Notes: generated by a model from the letters alone, not told the origin. A stretch of 64,000 nt of DNA from Nitratireductor thuwali (GCF_036621415.1 NZ_CP030941.1:2106001-2170000), one strand, 5' to 3'; positions 1 to 8,232 are shown, numbered from the stretch's first letter. Made by a program: numbers and translations.

Positions 1-165
1 CGGCTTTCAGCCGATGCCGCGCGCACCATCGCCGAACAGCTCTGGAAAAACATCAACCTGAAGAACCTGAAGGAAAACATTCTTCCCACCCGCCCCCGCG
101 CCGACCTTATCCTGCGCAAGGGCGCGAACCATCTGGTGGAGGAAGTGGCGCTGCGTAAGCTTTAG
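1..165 (+). CDS. coaA: Pantothenate kinase (type I), C-terminal end only
   Basis: Only the last 54 codons are in the window; the reading frame is open from base 1 and stops with TAG at 163-165. The tail reads [18 protein letters not shown] and ends EEVALRKL, which closely resembles the end of type I pantothenate kinase (the E. coli protein has NILPTRERASLILTKSAN and ends EEVRLRK). The enzyme phosphorylates pantothenate in the first step of coenzyme A synthesis in the cytoplasm. The ATP-binding part lies upstream of the window. It converges on the next gene with about 70 bases between the stops and no clear terminator. Confidence 0.85.
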   Translation, partial: RLSADAARTIAEQLWKNINLKNLKENILPTRPRADLILRKGANHLVEEVALRKL

Positions 166-237
166 ATTTAAGCAATCGCGCACCGACAACCGGTATATGC
201 TTGTCTGGAATAGCTATCATTTCACCATGTCGGACCG

Positions 238-855
238 TCAGGCCGGCTTCGTCACCCGGCGCAGGGTGAGATTGATGCGGCCAACGCCTTTCAACAGGGT
301 CGAGGTGCCGGGATAGATGCGGTCGACGCCGTGGTGGCAAAGCCGCCCCTCGCCGGCGAGCAGCAGTAGGTCGCCGCTCTCCAGCCGCAGCGATACGGTG
401 CGGTCCGCACGCTTCGTGCCGCCCACGCGAAACAGGCAGGCGTCGCCCAGCGATACGGAGACGACGGGAGCGTCGAACTCCTCCTCATCGCGATCCTGGT
501 GCAGTCCCATTCTGGCGTCGGAATCATAGAAATTCACCAGGCAGGCCTCCGGCGGATGAGGATAGGAGGAGAACTCGTCCCATAGCCGCAGAAGCGAGGC
601 TGGTATCGGCGGCCAGGGCCTGCCGCTCACCGGATGGGTTGCCTGGTAGCGGTAGCCCCGCTCCTTGTCGGTGACCCAGCCGAGCGTGCCGCAATTGGTC
701 ATGCGTACGCGCATCGGCTTGCCCGTGCGCGGCATGGCGGGCACATAGAGCGGCGCTTCGGCCACGACTGCCCGAATCTCGTCGACCAGCGACTGCTGGG
801 CCTCAAGGTCGAGGCAGCCGGGGAGGTGACGTACGCCTGATGGCAGCTGAACCAT
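238..855 (-). CDS. alkB: AlkB-family 2-oxoglutarate/Fe(II) dioxygenase (nucleic-acid dealkylation)
   Basis: A 205-residue protein of the AlkB family, which oxidatively removes alkyl groups from 1-methyladenine and 3-methylcytosine in DNA or RNA. Visible signatures are NFY at 108-110, the iron-binding HxD at H119/D121, the distal histidine near H175, and the R193-N195-T197-R199 pattern that binds 2-oxoglutarate and stabilises the fold, equivalent to R204/N206/R210 of E. coli AlkB. Length fits the family. I chose the ATG at 855 because GGGGAG lies just upstream; an ATG at 873 and a TTG at 888 are in frame but have no ribosome-binding site. A terminator-like palindrome at 887-905 separates it from the upstream gene, so it probably has its own promoter. 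No LexA or Ada-type site was recognised. Confidence 0.88.
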   Translation of the reverse strand: MVQLPSGVRHLPGCLDLEAQQSLVDEIRAVVAEAPLYVPAMPRTGKPMRVRMTNCGTLGWVTDKERGYRYQATHPVSGRPWPPIPASLLRLWDEFSSYPHPPEACLVNFYDSDARMGLHQDRDEEEFDAPVVSVSLGDACLFRVGGTKRADRTVSLRLESGDLLLLAGEGRLCHHGVDRIYPGTSTLLKGVGRINLTLRRVTKPA

Positions 856-886
856 GATCTCCCCATACGGCATTTGATAGTAGCAC

Positions 887-905
887 AAAACCCCGGACGT
901 CCGGG
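887..905 (-). terminator. Probable rho-independent terminator of the LysM gene
   Basis: A perfect 14-base palindrome (CCCGGAC/GTCCGGG, 892-905) is followed on the minus strand by G and then TTTT. It lies between the stop of the leftward LysM gene and the start of alkB. The stem can form five pairs around an ACGT loop, so termination may be partial. Confidence 0.5.
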
Positions 906-974
906 CCCGGGAGTTGATGATGCCACATGGAAATCAGTGCGCCGCCCGATTCCTGGCGGCGCCGCTTCCCGTTC

Positions 975-1427
975 TTACAGCGCCGGAATGCGAAGCACCT
1001 GCCCGGGATAGATCTTGTCCGGATGGGTCAGCATGGGCTTGTTTGCCTCGAAAATCACGGTGTACTTCGCACCATTGCTCTTGCCGTAATTGGCCTCTGC
1101 AATCTTCCAGAGATTGTCGCCCTTCTTGACCGTGTAGAAAACCGGTTCGCTGGTCTCGCCGCCCGCGTCGGCCACTTTCAGCTCGCCTGCCTCGACCTTG
1201 GAAACGCCAAGCGTGTTGCCGACGGCGATAACCGCCTTTTCGAAGGCCGACTGATCGGCGACCTCGCCTTTGAGCACCACCTTGTCGCCCTGCACCTCGA
1301 CCTCGACCTTGTCGGTACCGAGCTTGTGCGAATCGAGCTCCTTCTTCAGCTCGGCGGCTTCCGGGGCTTCGTCATCGACCACGCCCAGCTTCTTCCCCAC
1401 CGACTTAACGAAATCAAAAATTCCCAT
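975..1427 (-). CDS. kbp: BON-LysM protein, Kbp/YgaU-like potassium-binding protein
   Basis: A 150-residue protein with the two-domain plan of E. coli Kbp (YgaU): an N-terminal MGIFDFVKSVGKKLG segment, a BON domain in the first half and a LysM domain at about residues 97-148 (YTVKKGDNLWKIAEANYG, then FEANKPML and PDKIYPGQVLRIP). In E. coli this small cytoplasmic protein binds K+ and changes shape with potassium level. No signal peptide is visible, so a cell-wall role for the LysM domain is unlikely. The ATG at 1427 is preferred because it aligns with the family start; an in-frame start at 1454 would add nine unlike residues. It is flanked by a terminator-like palindrome downstream, so it looks monocistronic. 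Confidence 0.85.
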   Translation of the reverse strand: MGIFDFVKSVGKKLGVVDDEAPEAAELKKELDSHKLGTDKVEVEVQGDKVVLKGEVADQSAFEKAVIAVGNTLGVSKVEAGELKVADAGGETSEPVFYTVKKGDNLWKIAEANYGKSNGAKYTVIFEANKPMLTHPDKIYPGQVLRIPAL

Positions 1428-1530
1428 GGCAATATGCTCCTGTTTGAACAGCATGTCATTTGACGTGTAACGGCAATATATTTCAACCGTAAAACGGTGG
1501 TCCCTCGCTGACGCCGGTAAGGCCCCTCGA

Positions 1531-1965
1531 TCAATCCGGCTTAATCGGCCCCCGCATCTTTTTCACCTGGGAGCGCCCTGCCTTTGCCTTGAGGCGGCGC
1601 TCGACCGCACCGCGCGAGGGCTTGGTCTTCTTGCGCGGCTTGGGCGGCGGCTCGGCGGCACGCTTGAGCAGTTCCATAAGCCGGTCGCGCGCATCGGTCC
1701 GGTTGAGCTCCTGCGTCCGGTAACGTCCTGCTTCGATCAGTATCTCGCCATCCTTGGTCGCCCGGCTGCCGGCCAGATGCAGCGCCCGCTGCCTCACGGG
1801 CTCGGGCAGGTTGCGGGCGTTGGCGGCGTCGAACCGCAACTGCACCGCCGTCGCCACCTTGTTGACGTTCTGGCCGCCGGGGCCGGAAGACCGGATGAAC
1901 TGCTCATCCAGCTCGTCTTCGTCGACGAAAATGCCAGGCCGGATGATGAGAGCTGGTTCGGGCAT
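1531..1965 (-). CDS. arfB: Alternative ribosome-rescue factor / peptidyl-tRNA hydrolase ArfB
   Basis: A 144-residue stand-alone release-factor-like protein. The GGQ catalytic motif is at residues 30-32 within SSGPGGQNVNK, and the C-terminal third is a lysine/arginine-rich tail (KPRKKTKPSRGAVERR, RSQVKKMRGP) that in ArfB (YaeJ) enters the empty mRNA channel of stalled ribosomes. It hydrolyses peptidyl-tRNA on non-stop complexes independently of the trans-translation RNA. It lacks the codon-recognition domains of RF1/RF2. The ATG at 1965 follows the pckA terminator by about 35 bases; the frame opens further upstream, but that stretch overlaps the terminator. The gene lies downstream of pckA on the same strand but is insulated from it. 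Confidence 0.9.
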   Translation of the reverse strand: MPEPALIIRPGIFVDEDELDEQFIRSSGPGGQNVNKVATAVQLRFDAANARNLPEPVRQRALHLAGSRATKDGEILIEAGRYRTQELNRTDARDRLMELLKRAAEPPPKPRKKTKPSRGAVERRLKAKAGRSQVKKMRGPIKPD

Positions 1966-1999
1966 TGGCTTGTCAGTCAGGCTTTGCTGATTGCAGACG

Positions 2000-2023
2000 A
2001 AAATGGCCCGGCGAGCCGGGCCA
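2000..2023 (-). terminator. Rho-independent terminator of pckA
   Basis: An 8-base-pair perfect stem (TGGCCCGG / CCGGGCCA, 2004-2011 with 2016-2023), a four-base loop, then TTTT on the minus strand (2003-2000). It sits 35 bases past the pckA stop and ahead of arfB. Confidence 0.85.
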
Positions 2024-2057
2024 CCAACATGTATGCAAACGGCCGGCGCCCGCAACC

Positions 2058-3668
2058 CTATTCGGCAGCCTGCCGGAACTGCGGCGAAGCGTTCAGCACT
2101 TCGGGGTCCACATGGGCGTGGAACTTCTCGAAATTATCCGCGAACATGCCGACCAGCTTCTCGGCCTGTGCGTCGTAAGCCGCTTTGTCCGCCCAGGTCG
2201 AGCGCGGATCGAGCATGCTCTTGTCGATGCCGGAGACCTCCACCGGCACCTCGAACCCGAAATGCGGATCGATGCGAAACGCCGCATCGCTCAGCGAGCC
2301 GCTGAGCGCCGCGGAAAGCAGCGCCCTCGTCGCCTTGATCGGCATGCGCCGGCCCACGCCGTAGGCGCCACCGGTCCAGCCGGTGTTCACCAGCCAGCAG
2401 TCGACGCCGTGGCTGGCGATGAGTTTGCGCAGCAGGTCGCCATAGATCGAGGGGTGGCGGGGCATGAAAGGGGCGCCGAAGCAGGTGGAGAAGGTCGCTT
2501 CCGGCTCGGTGACGCCGCGCTCGGTACCGGCCACCTTGGCCGTATAGCCCGAAAGGAAGTGGTACATGGCCTGGGCCGGCGTCATACGGGCGATCGGGGG
2601 CAGCACCCCGAATGCGTCCGCCGTCAGCATGATGACGTTCTTCGGTTGGCCGGCCCGTCCGGTCGCGCTGGCATTGGGAATGAAATCGAGTGGATAGGCG
2701 CAGCGTGCGTTCTCGGTGAGGCTGCCGTCGTCGAAATCGGGGACACGATCCTCGTCGAGCACGACATTCTCCAGCACCGTGCCGAAACGCCGCGTGGTGG
2801 CGAATATCTCCGGCTCCGCCTCTTCCGAGAGTCGAATTGTCTTGGCGTAGCAGCCGCCCTCGAAGTTGAAAACGCCGTCCTGGCCCCAGCCGTGTTCGTC
2901 GTCGCCGATCAATATCCGGGACGGGTCCGCCGAAAGCGTCGTCTTGCCCGTACCCGACAGGCCGAAGAAGACGGCGACATCGCCCGCGGGGCCGGCATTT
3001 GCCGAACAATGCATCGGCATGACACCCTTTTCGGGAAGGATGTAGTTGAGCGCGGTGAAGACGGATTTTTTCATCTCGCCGGCATAGGCCGTGCCTCCTA
3101 TCAGCACGATCATGCGCGACAGATCGATGGCGATCACCGTTTCGCTGCGGCATCCGTGACGCGCCGGATCGGCCTTGAAGGACGGCAGGTCGATCACCGT
3201 CATCTTCGGCACGAAGCGCGCAAGCGCCTGACGCGCCGGGCGGATGAGAAGGTGGCGGATGAACAGCGAATGCCAGGCGAACTCCGTTACCACGCGCACG
3301 GGCAGGCTGTTCTGCGGATCGGCACCGCCTACCAGATCCTGGACGAAAAGGTCCCGTCCGGCGGCGTGGGACAGGAAATCGGCATAGATCGCATCGAACT
3401 GATCGCGTGTAATCGGCTGGTTGTTTCCCCACCATACCGAATCTTCGCTGCCTGCGTCGCGCACGACAAACCTGTCCTTGGGCGAGCGGCCGGTATGCTG
3501 CCCCGTGCGCGCCACCAGCGCGCCGTGGGCCGTCAGCCGGGCCTCACCGCGGCAGACGGCCTCCTCGCAAAGCTCGGCTGCGGTTGGGTTGTAGAAGACG
3601 CTGCCGGTGGTCTGCAGCCTGGCTTTCTCGATACCGCAATCGGGATTGCGAGGTCCGGTTTCTTTCAT
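2058..3668 (-). CDS. pckA: Phosphoenolpyruvate carboxykinase (ATP)
   Basis: A 536-residue ATP-type PEP carboxykinase, converting oxaloacetate plus ATP to phosphoenolpyruvate, the entry to gluconeogenesis when cells grow on organic acids. The kinase-1a loop GLSGTGKT is at 236-243 and the metal-binding kinase-2 motif GDDEHGW begins at 255; NEAR the N-terminus [10 protein letters not shown] (about 60-69) contributes to substrate binding. Length matches bacterial enzymes (520-540). The ATG at 3668 has a weak AGGTG eight bases upstream. It is divergent from chvI across a 332-base region carrying two TTAATCG[A/G]TTT repeats and a palindrome, described separately. In rhizobia pckA is repressed by sugars, partly via the LacI-type regulator PckR; whether these repeats are its sites is my inference. 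Confidence 0.97.
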   Translation of the reverse strand: MKETGPRNPDCGIEKARLQTTGSVFYNPTAAELCEEAVCRGEARLTAHGALVARTGQHTGRSPKDRFVVRDAGSEDSVWWGNNQPITRDQFDAIYADFLSHAAGRDLFVQDLVGGADPQNSLPVRVVTEFAWHSLFIRHLLIRPARQALARFVPKMTVIDLPSFKADPARHGCRSETVIAIDLSRMIVLIGGTAYAGEMKKSVFTALNYILPEKGVMPMHCSANAGPAGDVAVFFGLSGTGKTTLSADPSRILIGDDEHGWGQDGVFNFEGGCYAKTIRLSEEAEPEIFATTRRFGTVLENVVLDEDRVPDFDDGSLTENARCAYPLDFIPNASATGRAGQPKNVIMLTADAFGVLPPIARMTPAQAMYHFLSGYTAKVAGTERGVTEPEATFSTCFGAPFMPRHPSIYGDLLRKLIASHGVDCWLVNTGWTGGAYGVGRRMPIKATRALLSAALSGSLSDAAFRIDPHFGFEVPVEVSGIDKSMLDPRSTWADKAAYDAQAEKLVGMFADNFEKFHAHVDPEVLNASPQFRQAAE

Positions 3669-3728
3669 CGGGGGCGCACCTGGTTTCTGTTGCTTGTCGT
3701 GCCGGCCAGCAACAGGGCGACGACCCTT

Positions 3729-3745
3729 ATCGGCAGGCTGCCGAT
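3729..3745. repeat. 17-base palindrome in the pckA leader
   Basis: ATCGGCAG, a central G, then CTGCCGAT: a perfect 8+8 inverted repeat located 61-77 bases upstream of the pckA start. It may be an operator or a hairpin in the pckA 5' untranslated RNA. Nothing after it suggests termination. Confidence 0.6.
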
Positions 3746-3779
3746 GTCAGAAACAGAAAAGCCAAGCAATTTCAAATCA

Positions 3780-3820
3780 TTAATCGATTTAAAGATTTAG
3801 ACTCCGAGTTTAATCGGTTT
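3780..3820. promoter_or_regulatory. Paired TTAATCG[A/G]TTT repeats, candidate pckA operators
   Basis: TTAATCGATTT (3780-3790) and TTAATCGGTTT (3810-3820) are direct repeats exactly 30 bases apart in an unusually AT-rich part of the 332-base gene-free interval 3669-4000. The first has a perfect AATCGATT palindrome with a CG centre, the usual form of a LacI-family operator. They lie 112-152 bases upstream of the pckA start and about 180-220 bases upstream of chvI. The rest of the interval shows only the palindrome at 3729-3745 and no credible small gene. Assignment to a PckR-like regulator is inference. Confidence 0.45.
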
Positions 3821-4000
3821 TATGCCGCTGAAATTGGGAGGGCGCGTCCCCAACTGCCGGGGAGAATTCCGGCTGCAGGCGGCGCCGAAGTGCGGCGAAG
3901 TGACTTTGGCCGGTGAATGTGCCACATTTTGTACCTAATTTGTCCTGCAACTGCGCCCGACGCAGCAGAAGGGACATTGCATATGAGGGAGCCGCTAGAA

Positions 4001-4702
4001 ATGGCAACGATCGCGCTGGTAGACGATGATCGCAATATTCTGACGTCGGTCTCGATTGCGCTGGAATCCGAGGGCTATCGCGTCGAAACCTATACGGATG
4101 GCGCATCGGCGCTCGAAGGATTGACGGCCCGCCCGCCAAATCTGGCCATACTCGACATCAAGATGCCGCGCATGGATGGAATGGAGCTCCTGCGCCGGCT
4201 GCGGCAGAAGAGCGACATACCGGTGATCTTCCTGACATCCAAGGACGACGAGATCGACGAACTCTTCGGCCTGAAGATGGGGGCGGACGATTTTGTGCGC
4301 AAACCCTTTTCGCAGCGGCTTCTCGTCGAGCGGGTCCGGGCGGTTCTACGACGGGGCACCGCACGCGAGGGGATGGCCAAAACCGCTGAGAAGCAATCGC
4401 GCTCGCTGGAGCGGGGCCACCTCGTCATGGATCAGGAGCGGCACACCTGCACCTGGAAAGGGGAGCCGGTCACGCTGACGGTGACGGAGTTCCTGATCCT
4501 GCACTCGCTGGCGCAGCGCCCAGGCGTGGTCAAAAGCCGGGATTCTCTTATGGATTCGGCCTATGACGAACAGGTCTATGTGGACGACCGCACGATCGAT
4601 AGCCATATCAAGAGGCTGCGCAAGAAGTTCAAGTCGGTTGACGGGGAGTTCGACATGATCGAAACGCTTTACGGCGTTGGCTACCGTTTCCGCGAAGCCT
4701 GA
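4001..4702 (+). CDS. chvI: Response regulator ChvI of the ChvG-ChvI envelope/acid two-component system
   Basis: A 233-residue OmpR-class response regulator: receiver domain (about 1-120) with acidic pocket VDDD at 7-10, phospho-acceptor D52 and the conserved lysine in VRKPFSQR, followed by a winged-helix DNA-binding domain (about 140-230) ending [13 protein letters not shown]. It reads almost colinearly with rhizobial ChvI (BvrR in Brucella), which is controlled by the sensor ChvG and, in Sinorhizobium, the periplasmic inhibitor ExoR, and governs exopolysaccharide, motility and acid response. I start at ATG 4001, where the family protein begins ([10 protein letters not shown]) and GAGGGA lies upstream; an ATG at 3983 would add six residues. 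The 179-base gap before chvG suggests the sensor can be transcribed separately. Confidence 0.96.
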   Translation: MATIALVDDDRNILTSVSIALESEGYRVETYTDGASALEGLTARPPNLAILDIKMPRMDGMELLRRLRQKSDIPVIFLTSKDDEIDELFGLKMGADDFVRKPFSQRLLVERVRAVLRRGTAREGMAKTAEKQSRSLERGHLVMDQERHTCTWKGEPVTLTVTEFLILHSLAQRPGVVKSRDSLMDSAYDEQVYVDDRTIDSHIKRLRKKFKSVDGEFDMIETLYGVGYRFREA

Positions 4703-4881
4703 TCGCTTCCGTCCCGGATTGTCCTTGCAGCCACGACGGGCTAACCGCGATCTTCGCAGGCTCGCCGCCATCGCGGCGGCGTGTGGCGGCGGCTACAGCG
4801 TTGTGCGTCCTTGCTTTCGAACGCGCAAAGGATGCGGTAAGTTATTGAATACAGGTACGATGCTGTAGCGACTGAAAGAGT

Positions 4882-6660
4882 ATGGTGGCAGACACGGAAC
4901 ACAGGAAGACCCGGGCCCAGGGCAAGGCCGGCCAGCCGGGGACGAGATACCTTGGGTGGCTCGCGGTCCTGCTTCGCCGAATGCTGGGCCACTATCTGTT
5001 CTCTAGTCTCACTCGCCGCATACTCATCCTCAATTTTGCCGCCATCGGCGTCCTGGTCGTCGGCGTCCTTTACATCAACCAGAACAGCGACGGCCTCATC
5101 GAGGCGCATATCGACAGCCTTACGACGCAGGGCGAGATCGTTGCCGGCGCCATCGCCGCATCGGCGACGGTGGAGATGGACACGCTCAAGCTGACGCCGG
5201 AAAAGCTGCTCGAGCTGCAAGCCGGCGAAAGCATGCAACCGGGCGTCGACCATCTTGAGAACCTCGATTTTCCGATCAATCCCGAAACGGTGGCGCCCCT
5301 GCTGCGGCGGCTGATCTCCAACCCTCGCACCCGGGCTCGCGTCTACGGTCCGCAGGGCGACCACATTCTCGATTCCAAGCCCCTTTATGCCAGCGGCCAG
5401 GTGCTGCGATACGATCTGCCGCCGCTGGACGAGGAGAGGGAGAACCCGCTGTGGCGCATCTACAAGCGCATTTCGACATTCTTCTCCCGCGACAGTCTTC
5501 CGCTTTATGAGGAAGTGCCCGGCGGCAGCGGCGTTGTCTATGAGGAGGTGGTGAGCGCCCTCACCACGGGCAAGCCCAGCTACAAGGTGCGTCAGACGGC
5601 GGAAGGGAAATACATCATCTCGGTCGCCGTTCCGATTCAGCGGTTTCGCGCGGTTCTGGGGGCTTTGCAGCTCACCCGCGAAGGCGACATCGACGAAATC
5701 AATGCCGAGCAGCGCAATGCCATACTTGGCGTTTTCGGCGTGGCGGCCTTCGTGACGGCAGTGCTGTCGCTTCTTCTGGCGTCGACGATCGCCAACCCGC
5801 TGCGAAGGCTTTCGGCCGCGGCCATACGGGTGCGCCGTGGGGTGAGAAGCCGCGAGGAGATCCCCGATTTCTCCCACAGGCAGGATGAGATCGGCAATCT
5901 TTCGGTCGCGCTCCGCGATATGACCAAGGCGCTTTATGCGCGTATCGACGCCATCGAAAGCTTTGCCGCCGATGTGGCTCACGAACTCAAGAACCCCCTG
6001 ACCTCGCTTGGCAGCGCGGTCGAAACTTTGCCGCTGGCAAAGGACCAGCGCTCGCGCGACCGGCTCATGGAGATCATCCAGCACGACGTCCGCCGGCTCG
6101 ACCGGCTGATCTCGGACATTTCCGACGCCTCCCGCCTTGATGCCGAAATGGTGCGCGAGGATGCCGAGCGCATCGATTTTCGGCAGTTCGTCTCGGACCT
6201 GGTGGGAGCCGCCCGCGACGTGGGCCGCAACAAGAAGAAGGTCGATATCACCTTCACGGTCGCCGAGAAGGAGCAGAACAAGAACTATTTCGTGGCGGGC
6301 CACGACCTGCGGCTGAGCCAGGTCATCACCAATCTCATCGAGAACGCCCGCTCGTTCGTGCCCGACGATGGCGGCCGCATCGACTTGCGCATGGGGCGCT
6401 CGGCCAAGCGCATTATCCTGACGGTGGAAGACAACGGACCCGGCATCCGCGCCGACGACATCGAACGCGTGTTCGAGCGCTTCTATACGGACCGCCCTTC
6501 CGGCGAGGCGTTCGGCCAGAACTCCGGCCTCGGCCTTTCCATCAGCCGCCAGATCATTGAAGCCCATGGCGGCACGCTGACGGCCGAAAACATCCCCGGC
6601 GCCAAACCCGGCGACATACGCGGCGCCCGCTTCGTCATCGCCCTGCCGGCTGATGAGTAG
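4882..6660 (+). CDS. chvG: Sensor histidine kinase ChvG
   Basis: A 592-residue membrane histidine kinase. Two membrane segments (about 46-66 and 280-302) flank a periplasmic domain of roughly 210 residues, followed by a HAMP region, the H-box with phospho-acceptor H367 (DVAHELKNPL), and a HATPase domain with N-box (NLIENA), DNGPGI and GLGLSISRQI motifs. It is the partner of ChvI (BvrS in Brucella). The ATG at 4882 has GAAAGAG upstream. The chvI-chvG gap holds a six-pair GC hairpin (4763-4778) without a T-run, which might reduce read-through. The chvG stop is six bases before hprK, so chvG, hprK and probably the PTS genes are co-transcribed, as in related genomes. Confidence 0.95.
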   Translation: MVADTEHRKTRAQGKAGQPGTRYLGWLAVLLRRMLGHYLFSSLTRRILILNFAAIGVLVVGVLYINQNSDGLIEAHIDSLTTQGEIVAGAIAASATVEMDTLKLTPEKLLELQAGESMQPGVDHLENLDFPINPETVAPLLRRLISNPRTRARVYGPQGDHILDSKPLYASGQVLRYDLPPLDEERENPLWRIYKRISTFFSRDSLPLYEEVPGGSGVVYEEVVSALTTGKPSYKVRQTAEGKYIISVAVPIQRFRAVLGALQLTREGDIDEINAEQRNAILGVFGVAAFVTAVLSLLLASTIANPLRRLSAAAIRVRRGVRSREEIPDFSHRQDEIGNLSVALRDMTKALYARIDAIESFAADVAHELKNPLTSLGSAVETLPLAKDQRSRDRLMEIIQHDVRRLDRLISDISDASRLDAEMVREDAERIDFRQFVSDLVGAARDVGRNKKKVDITFTVAEKEQNKNYFVAGHDLRLSQVITNLIENARSFVPDDGGRIDLRMGRSAKRIILTVEDNGPGIRADDIERVFERFYTDRPSGEAFGQNSGLGLSISRQIIEAHGGTLTAENIPGAKPGDIRGARFVIALPADE

Positions 6661-6666
6661 ATCTGG

Positions 6667-7113
6667 ATGACGGGAAGCAACCATCACGGCGTGCTGCTGG
6701 TGCTGGAACACAGCGGCGTTCTCATTCTCGGACGTTCCGGTTCCGGCAAAACCCGGTTGATGCTGACGCTTCTTTCCCTTTGCCGCGCCCAGGGGACTTT
6801 CGCTCGACTGGTCAGCGACGATCAGGTGCTGCTCGAACGGAAAGGCGGCCGGCTGATCGGAACCGTCCCTGCCGCGATCGCGGGCCTGGCCGAGGCCTTT
6901 GGCCGGGGGCCATCGGCGATCCGGCATGAGCCGAGGGCGGTCGTCGACCTCGTCGTGCGGCTGGTCGAGCTGGCCGAGGCGCCGCGGTTTGATGAGGAGG
7001 GCGCCATCGGGATCGAGGGCGTCGACTTGCCATGCCAGGATCTGCCGGCCGGCGATGCGGCCGGCGCGGGCCTGGCCATCTGCGCGAGACTGGGCCTGCC
7101 GCCCTTTGCCTGA
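6667..7113 (+). CDS. hprK: Short-form HPr kinase/phosphorylase
   Basis: A 148-residue protein corresponding only to the catalytic C-terminal half of classical HPr kinase/phosphorylase (normally 310-330 residues). The Walker A loop GRSGSGKT is at 22-29 and VSDDQVLLE supplies the conserved acidic pair after it. The family phosphorylates the regulatory serine of HPr with ATP and can reverse the reaction. Lack of the N-terminal domain is usual in alphaproteobacteria, so this is not a truncation artefact. It begins six bases after chvG, tying serine phosphorylation of HPr to the ChvG/ChvI locus. The 295-base gap that follows contains a strong hairpin (7159-7185). Confidence 0.9.
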   Translation: MTGSNHHGVLLVLEHSGVLILGRSGSGKTRLMLTLLSLCRAQGTFARLVSDDQVLLERKGGRLIGTVPAAIAGLAEAFGRGPSAIRHEPRAVVDLVVRLVELAEAPRFDEEGAIGIEGVDLPCQDLPAGDAAGAGLAICARLGLPPFA

Positions 7114-7158
7114 CCTGCCATGTGCTACGAATTTTCAGACGAATCGCCGCATATTGGG

Positions 7159-7185
7159 CTTGTCAACGCTTTCCCCGTTGACAAG
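7159..7185. repeat. Perfect 10-bp inverted repeat between hprK and the EIIA gene
   Basis: CTTGTCAACG (7159-7168) and CGTTGACAAG (7176-7185) are exact inverted copies around a seven-base loop. No T-run follows on either strand, so a standard terminator is doubtful; a protein-binding site or processing hairpin is possible. The rest of the 7114-7408 gap has no convincing gene; an upstream promoter for the EIIA/HPr pair probably lies there. Confidence 0.65.
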
Positions 7186-7408
7186 ATACCCCTTCTGCCG
7201 TGAGGCAAGACCGTTCACCGGTCACGCCATTGATTGGAACCGAAATAAAAAATGGTTGCCGGATGCGAACAGATGTTCGAACGTCGGAGCAGAAAGTGCC
7301 AATCGGACGGAGCGTAGCCTTGACCGATCTGACATGCGGCGACGGAAATGCCGGTGCGCTCCGCTGCGCCGCCATTGCCGGACTGTGCAACGGAAGGATT
7401 TCTGTTCG

Positions 7409-7810
7409 ATGATCGGCGTCGTGCTCGTCACCCATGGTCGGCTGGCTGAAGAGTTTCGCCACGCTGTCGAGCATGTGGTCGGACCGCAGGAAAATTTTGG
7501 AACGGTGTCGATAGGCGCCGAGGACGACATGGAGCAGCGCCGCCGCGACATCGTTGAAGCCGTGGCCAGTGTCGACGCTGGCTCGGGCGTTATCATCCTG
7601 ACCGACATGTTCGGCGGAACGCCGTCAAACCTGGCGATCTCCGTCATGGAGGCCGGTCGGATCGAGGTCGTTGCCGGAATGAACCTGCCGATGCTCATCA
7701 AGCTTTCGAGCGCGCGCGCCGCCGACGACATGGCAAAGGCGCTCGATGAAGCGCAGACGGCTGGCCGTAAATACATCAATGTGGCAAGCCAGGTGCTCAG
7801 CGGAAAGTGA
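7409..7810 (+). CDS. PTS system mannose-type EIIA domain protein (regulatory)
   Basis: A 133-residue single-domain EIIA of the mannose family. The phosphorylated histidine is H9 in LVTHGRLAEEF, and TDMFGGTPSNLA (about 65-76) is the second family signature. It receives phosphate from HPr. No EIIB or EIIC membrane component lies in the window, so it probably acts as a regulator rather than in sugar uptake; the Brucella, Agrobacterium and Sinorhizobium PTS work the same way. The ATG at 7409 fits the family start; the frame is open upstream but that part has no similarity. Its stop overlaps the GTG start of HPr. Sinorhizobium literature names such genes manX, others ptsM. Confidence 0.93.
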   Translation: MIGVVLVTHGRLAEEFRHAVEHVVGPQENFGTVSIGAEDDMEQRRRDIVEAVASVDAGSGVIILTDMFGGTPSNLAISVMEAGRIEVVAGMNLPMLIKLSSARAADDMAKALDEAQTAGRKYINVASQVLSGK

Positions 7811-8097
7811 CCACAGCCCGAACCGCCTTGATTGAACGCGAATTCGCCATTGTCAACCAGCGCGGCCTGCATGCGCGCGCGTCGGCCAAATTCGTTCAGC
7901 TGGCCGGCGCGTACGATGCACGCGTGACGGTCGAGAAGGATGGAATCGCCGTTGGCGGGACCTCCATAATGGGACTGATGATGCTGGCAGCCAGCCCCGG
8001 CTGCTGCATTAAGGTGAAGGCGGAAGGGCCGCAGGCCAAGGAAGTCATGCATGCTCTGGCCGAACTGGTTGCTGCTCGCTTTGGCGAGGAAAGCTGA
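7807..8097 (+). CDS. ptsH: Phosphocarrier protein HPr
   Basis: A 96-residue HPr. The catalytic histidine is H22 in GLHARASAKF (His15 in enteric numbering) and the regulatory serine is S53 in TSIMGLMML (Ser46 of Gram-positive HPr), consistent with the HPr kinase encoded just upstream. It shuttles phosphate from enzyme I (elsewhere) to EIIA. Translation starts at a GTG whose last two bases overlap the EIIA stop, so the two are translationally coupled. The N-terminus is about seven residues longer than usual. A short AAGAG/CTCTT hairpin with T-run just after the stop (about 8095-8115) may be a weak terminator. Confidence 0.95.
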   Translation: MTTARTALIEREFAIVNQRGLHARASAKFVQLAGAYDARVTVEKDGIAVGGTSIMGLMMLAASPGCCIKVKAEGPQAKEVMHALAELVAARFGEES

Positions 8098-8232
8098 AGA
8101 GCCGGCGCCTCTTTTTAGGTCGCATGCAGGGATAAAGATTTCTTTATATCGTTGTTCGCACCGCTGCTATCTGGTAGCAAATGCGCCTGATCGCGCGCAG
8201 CCGCGCCCGTTGTCCAACTGGAGCTGAAATCC

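Noticed and set aside
3780..3792. TTAA-TCGAT-TTAA before pckA as a CtrA site
   Set aside because: The spacer is five bases; the stretch is better explained by the AATCG palindrome.
1965..3800. A 611-codon open frame on the plus strand opposite pckA
   Set aside because: It mirrors a certain gene, is arginine/histidine/glycine-rich without recognisable motifs and reflects the codon bias of GC-rich DNA.
4703..4881. GC-rich hairpin and CCTTGC/GCAAAGG inverted repeat between chvI and chvG
   Set aside because: Stems are short or mismatched and no T-run follows; not reported as a terminator.
4741..6927. A 728-codon open frame antisense to chvG
   Set aside because: Shadow of chvG and hprK; no domain, start signal or neighbours support it.
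8098..8232. Possible SAH or SAM riboswitch before ahcY
   Set aside because: The 135-base leader shows no recognisable conserved core or matching stems; a covariance-model search would settle it.
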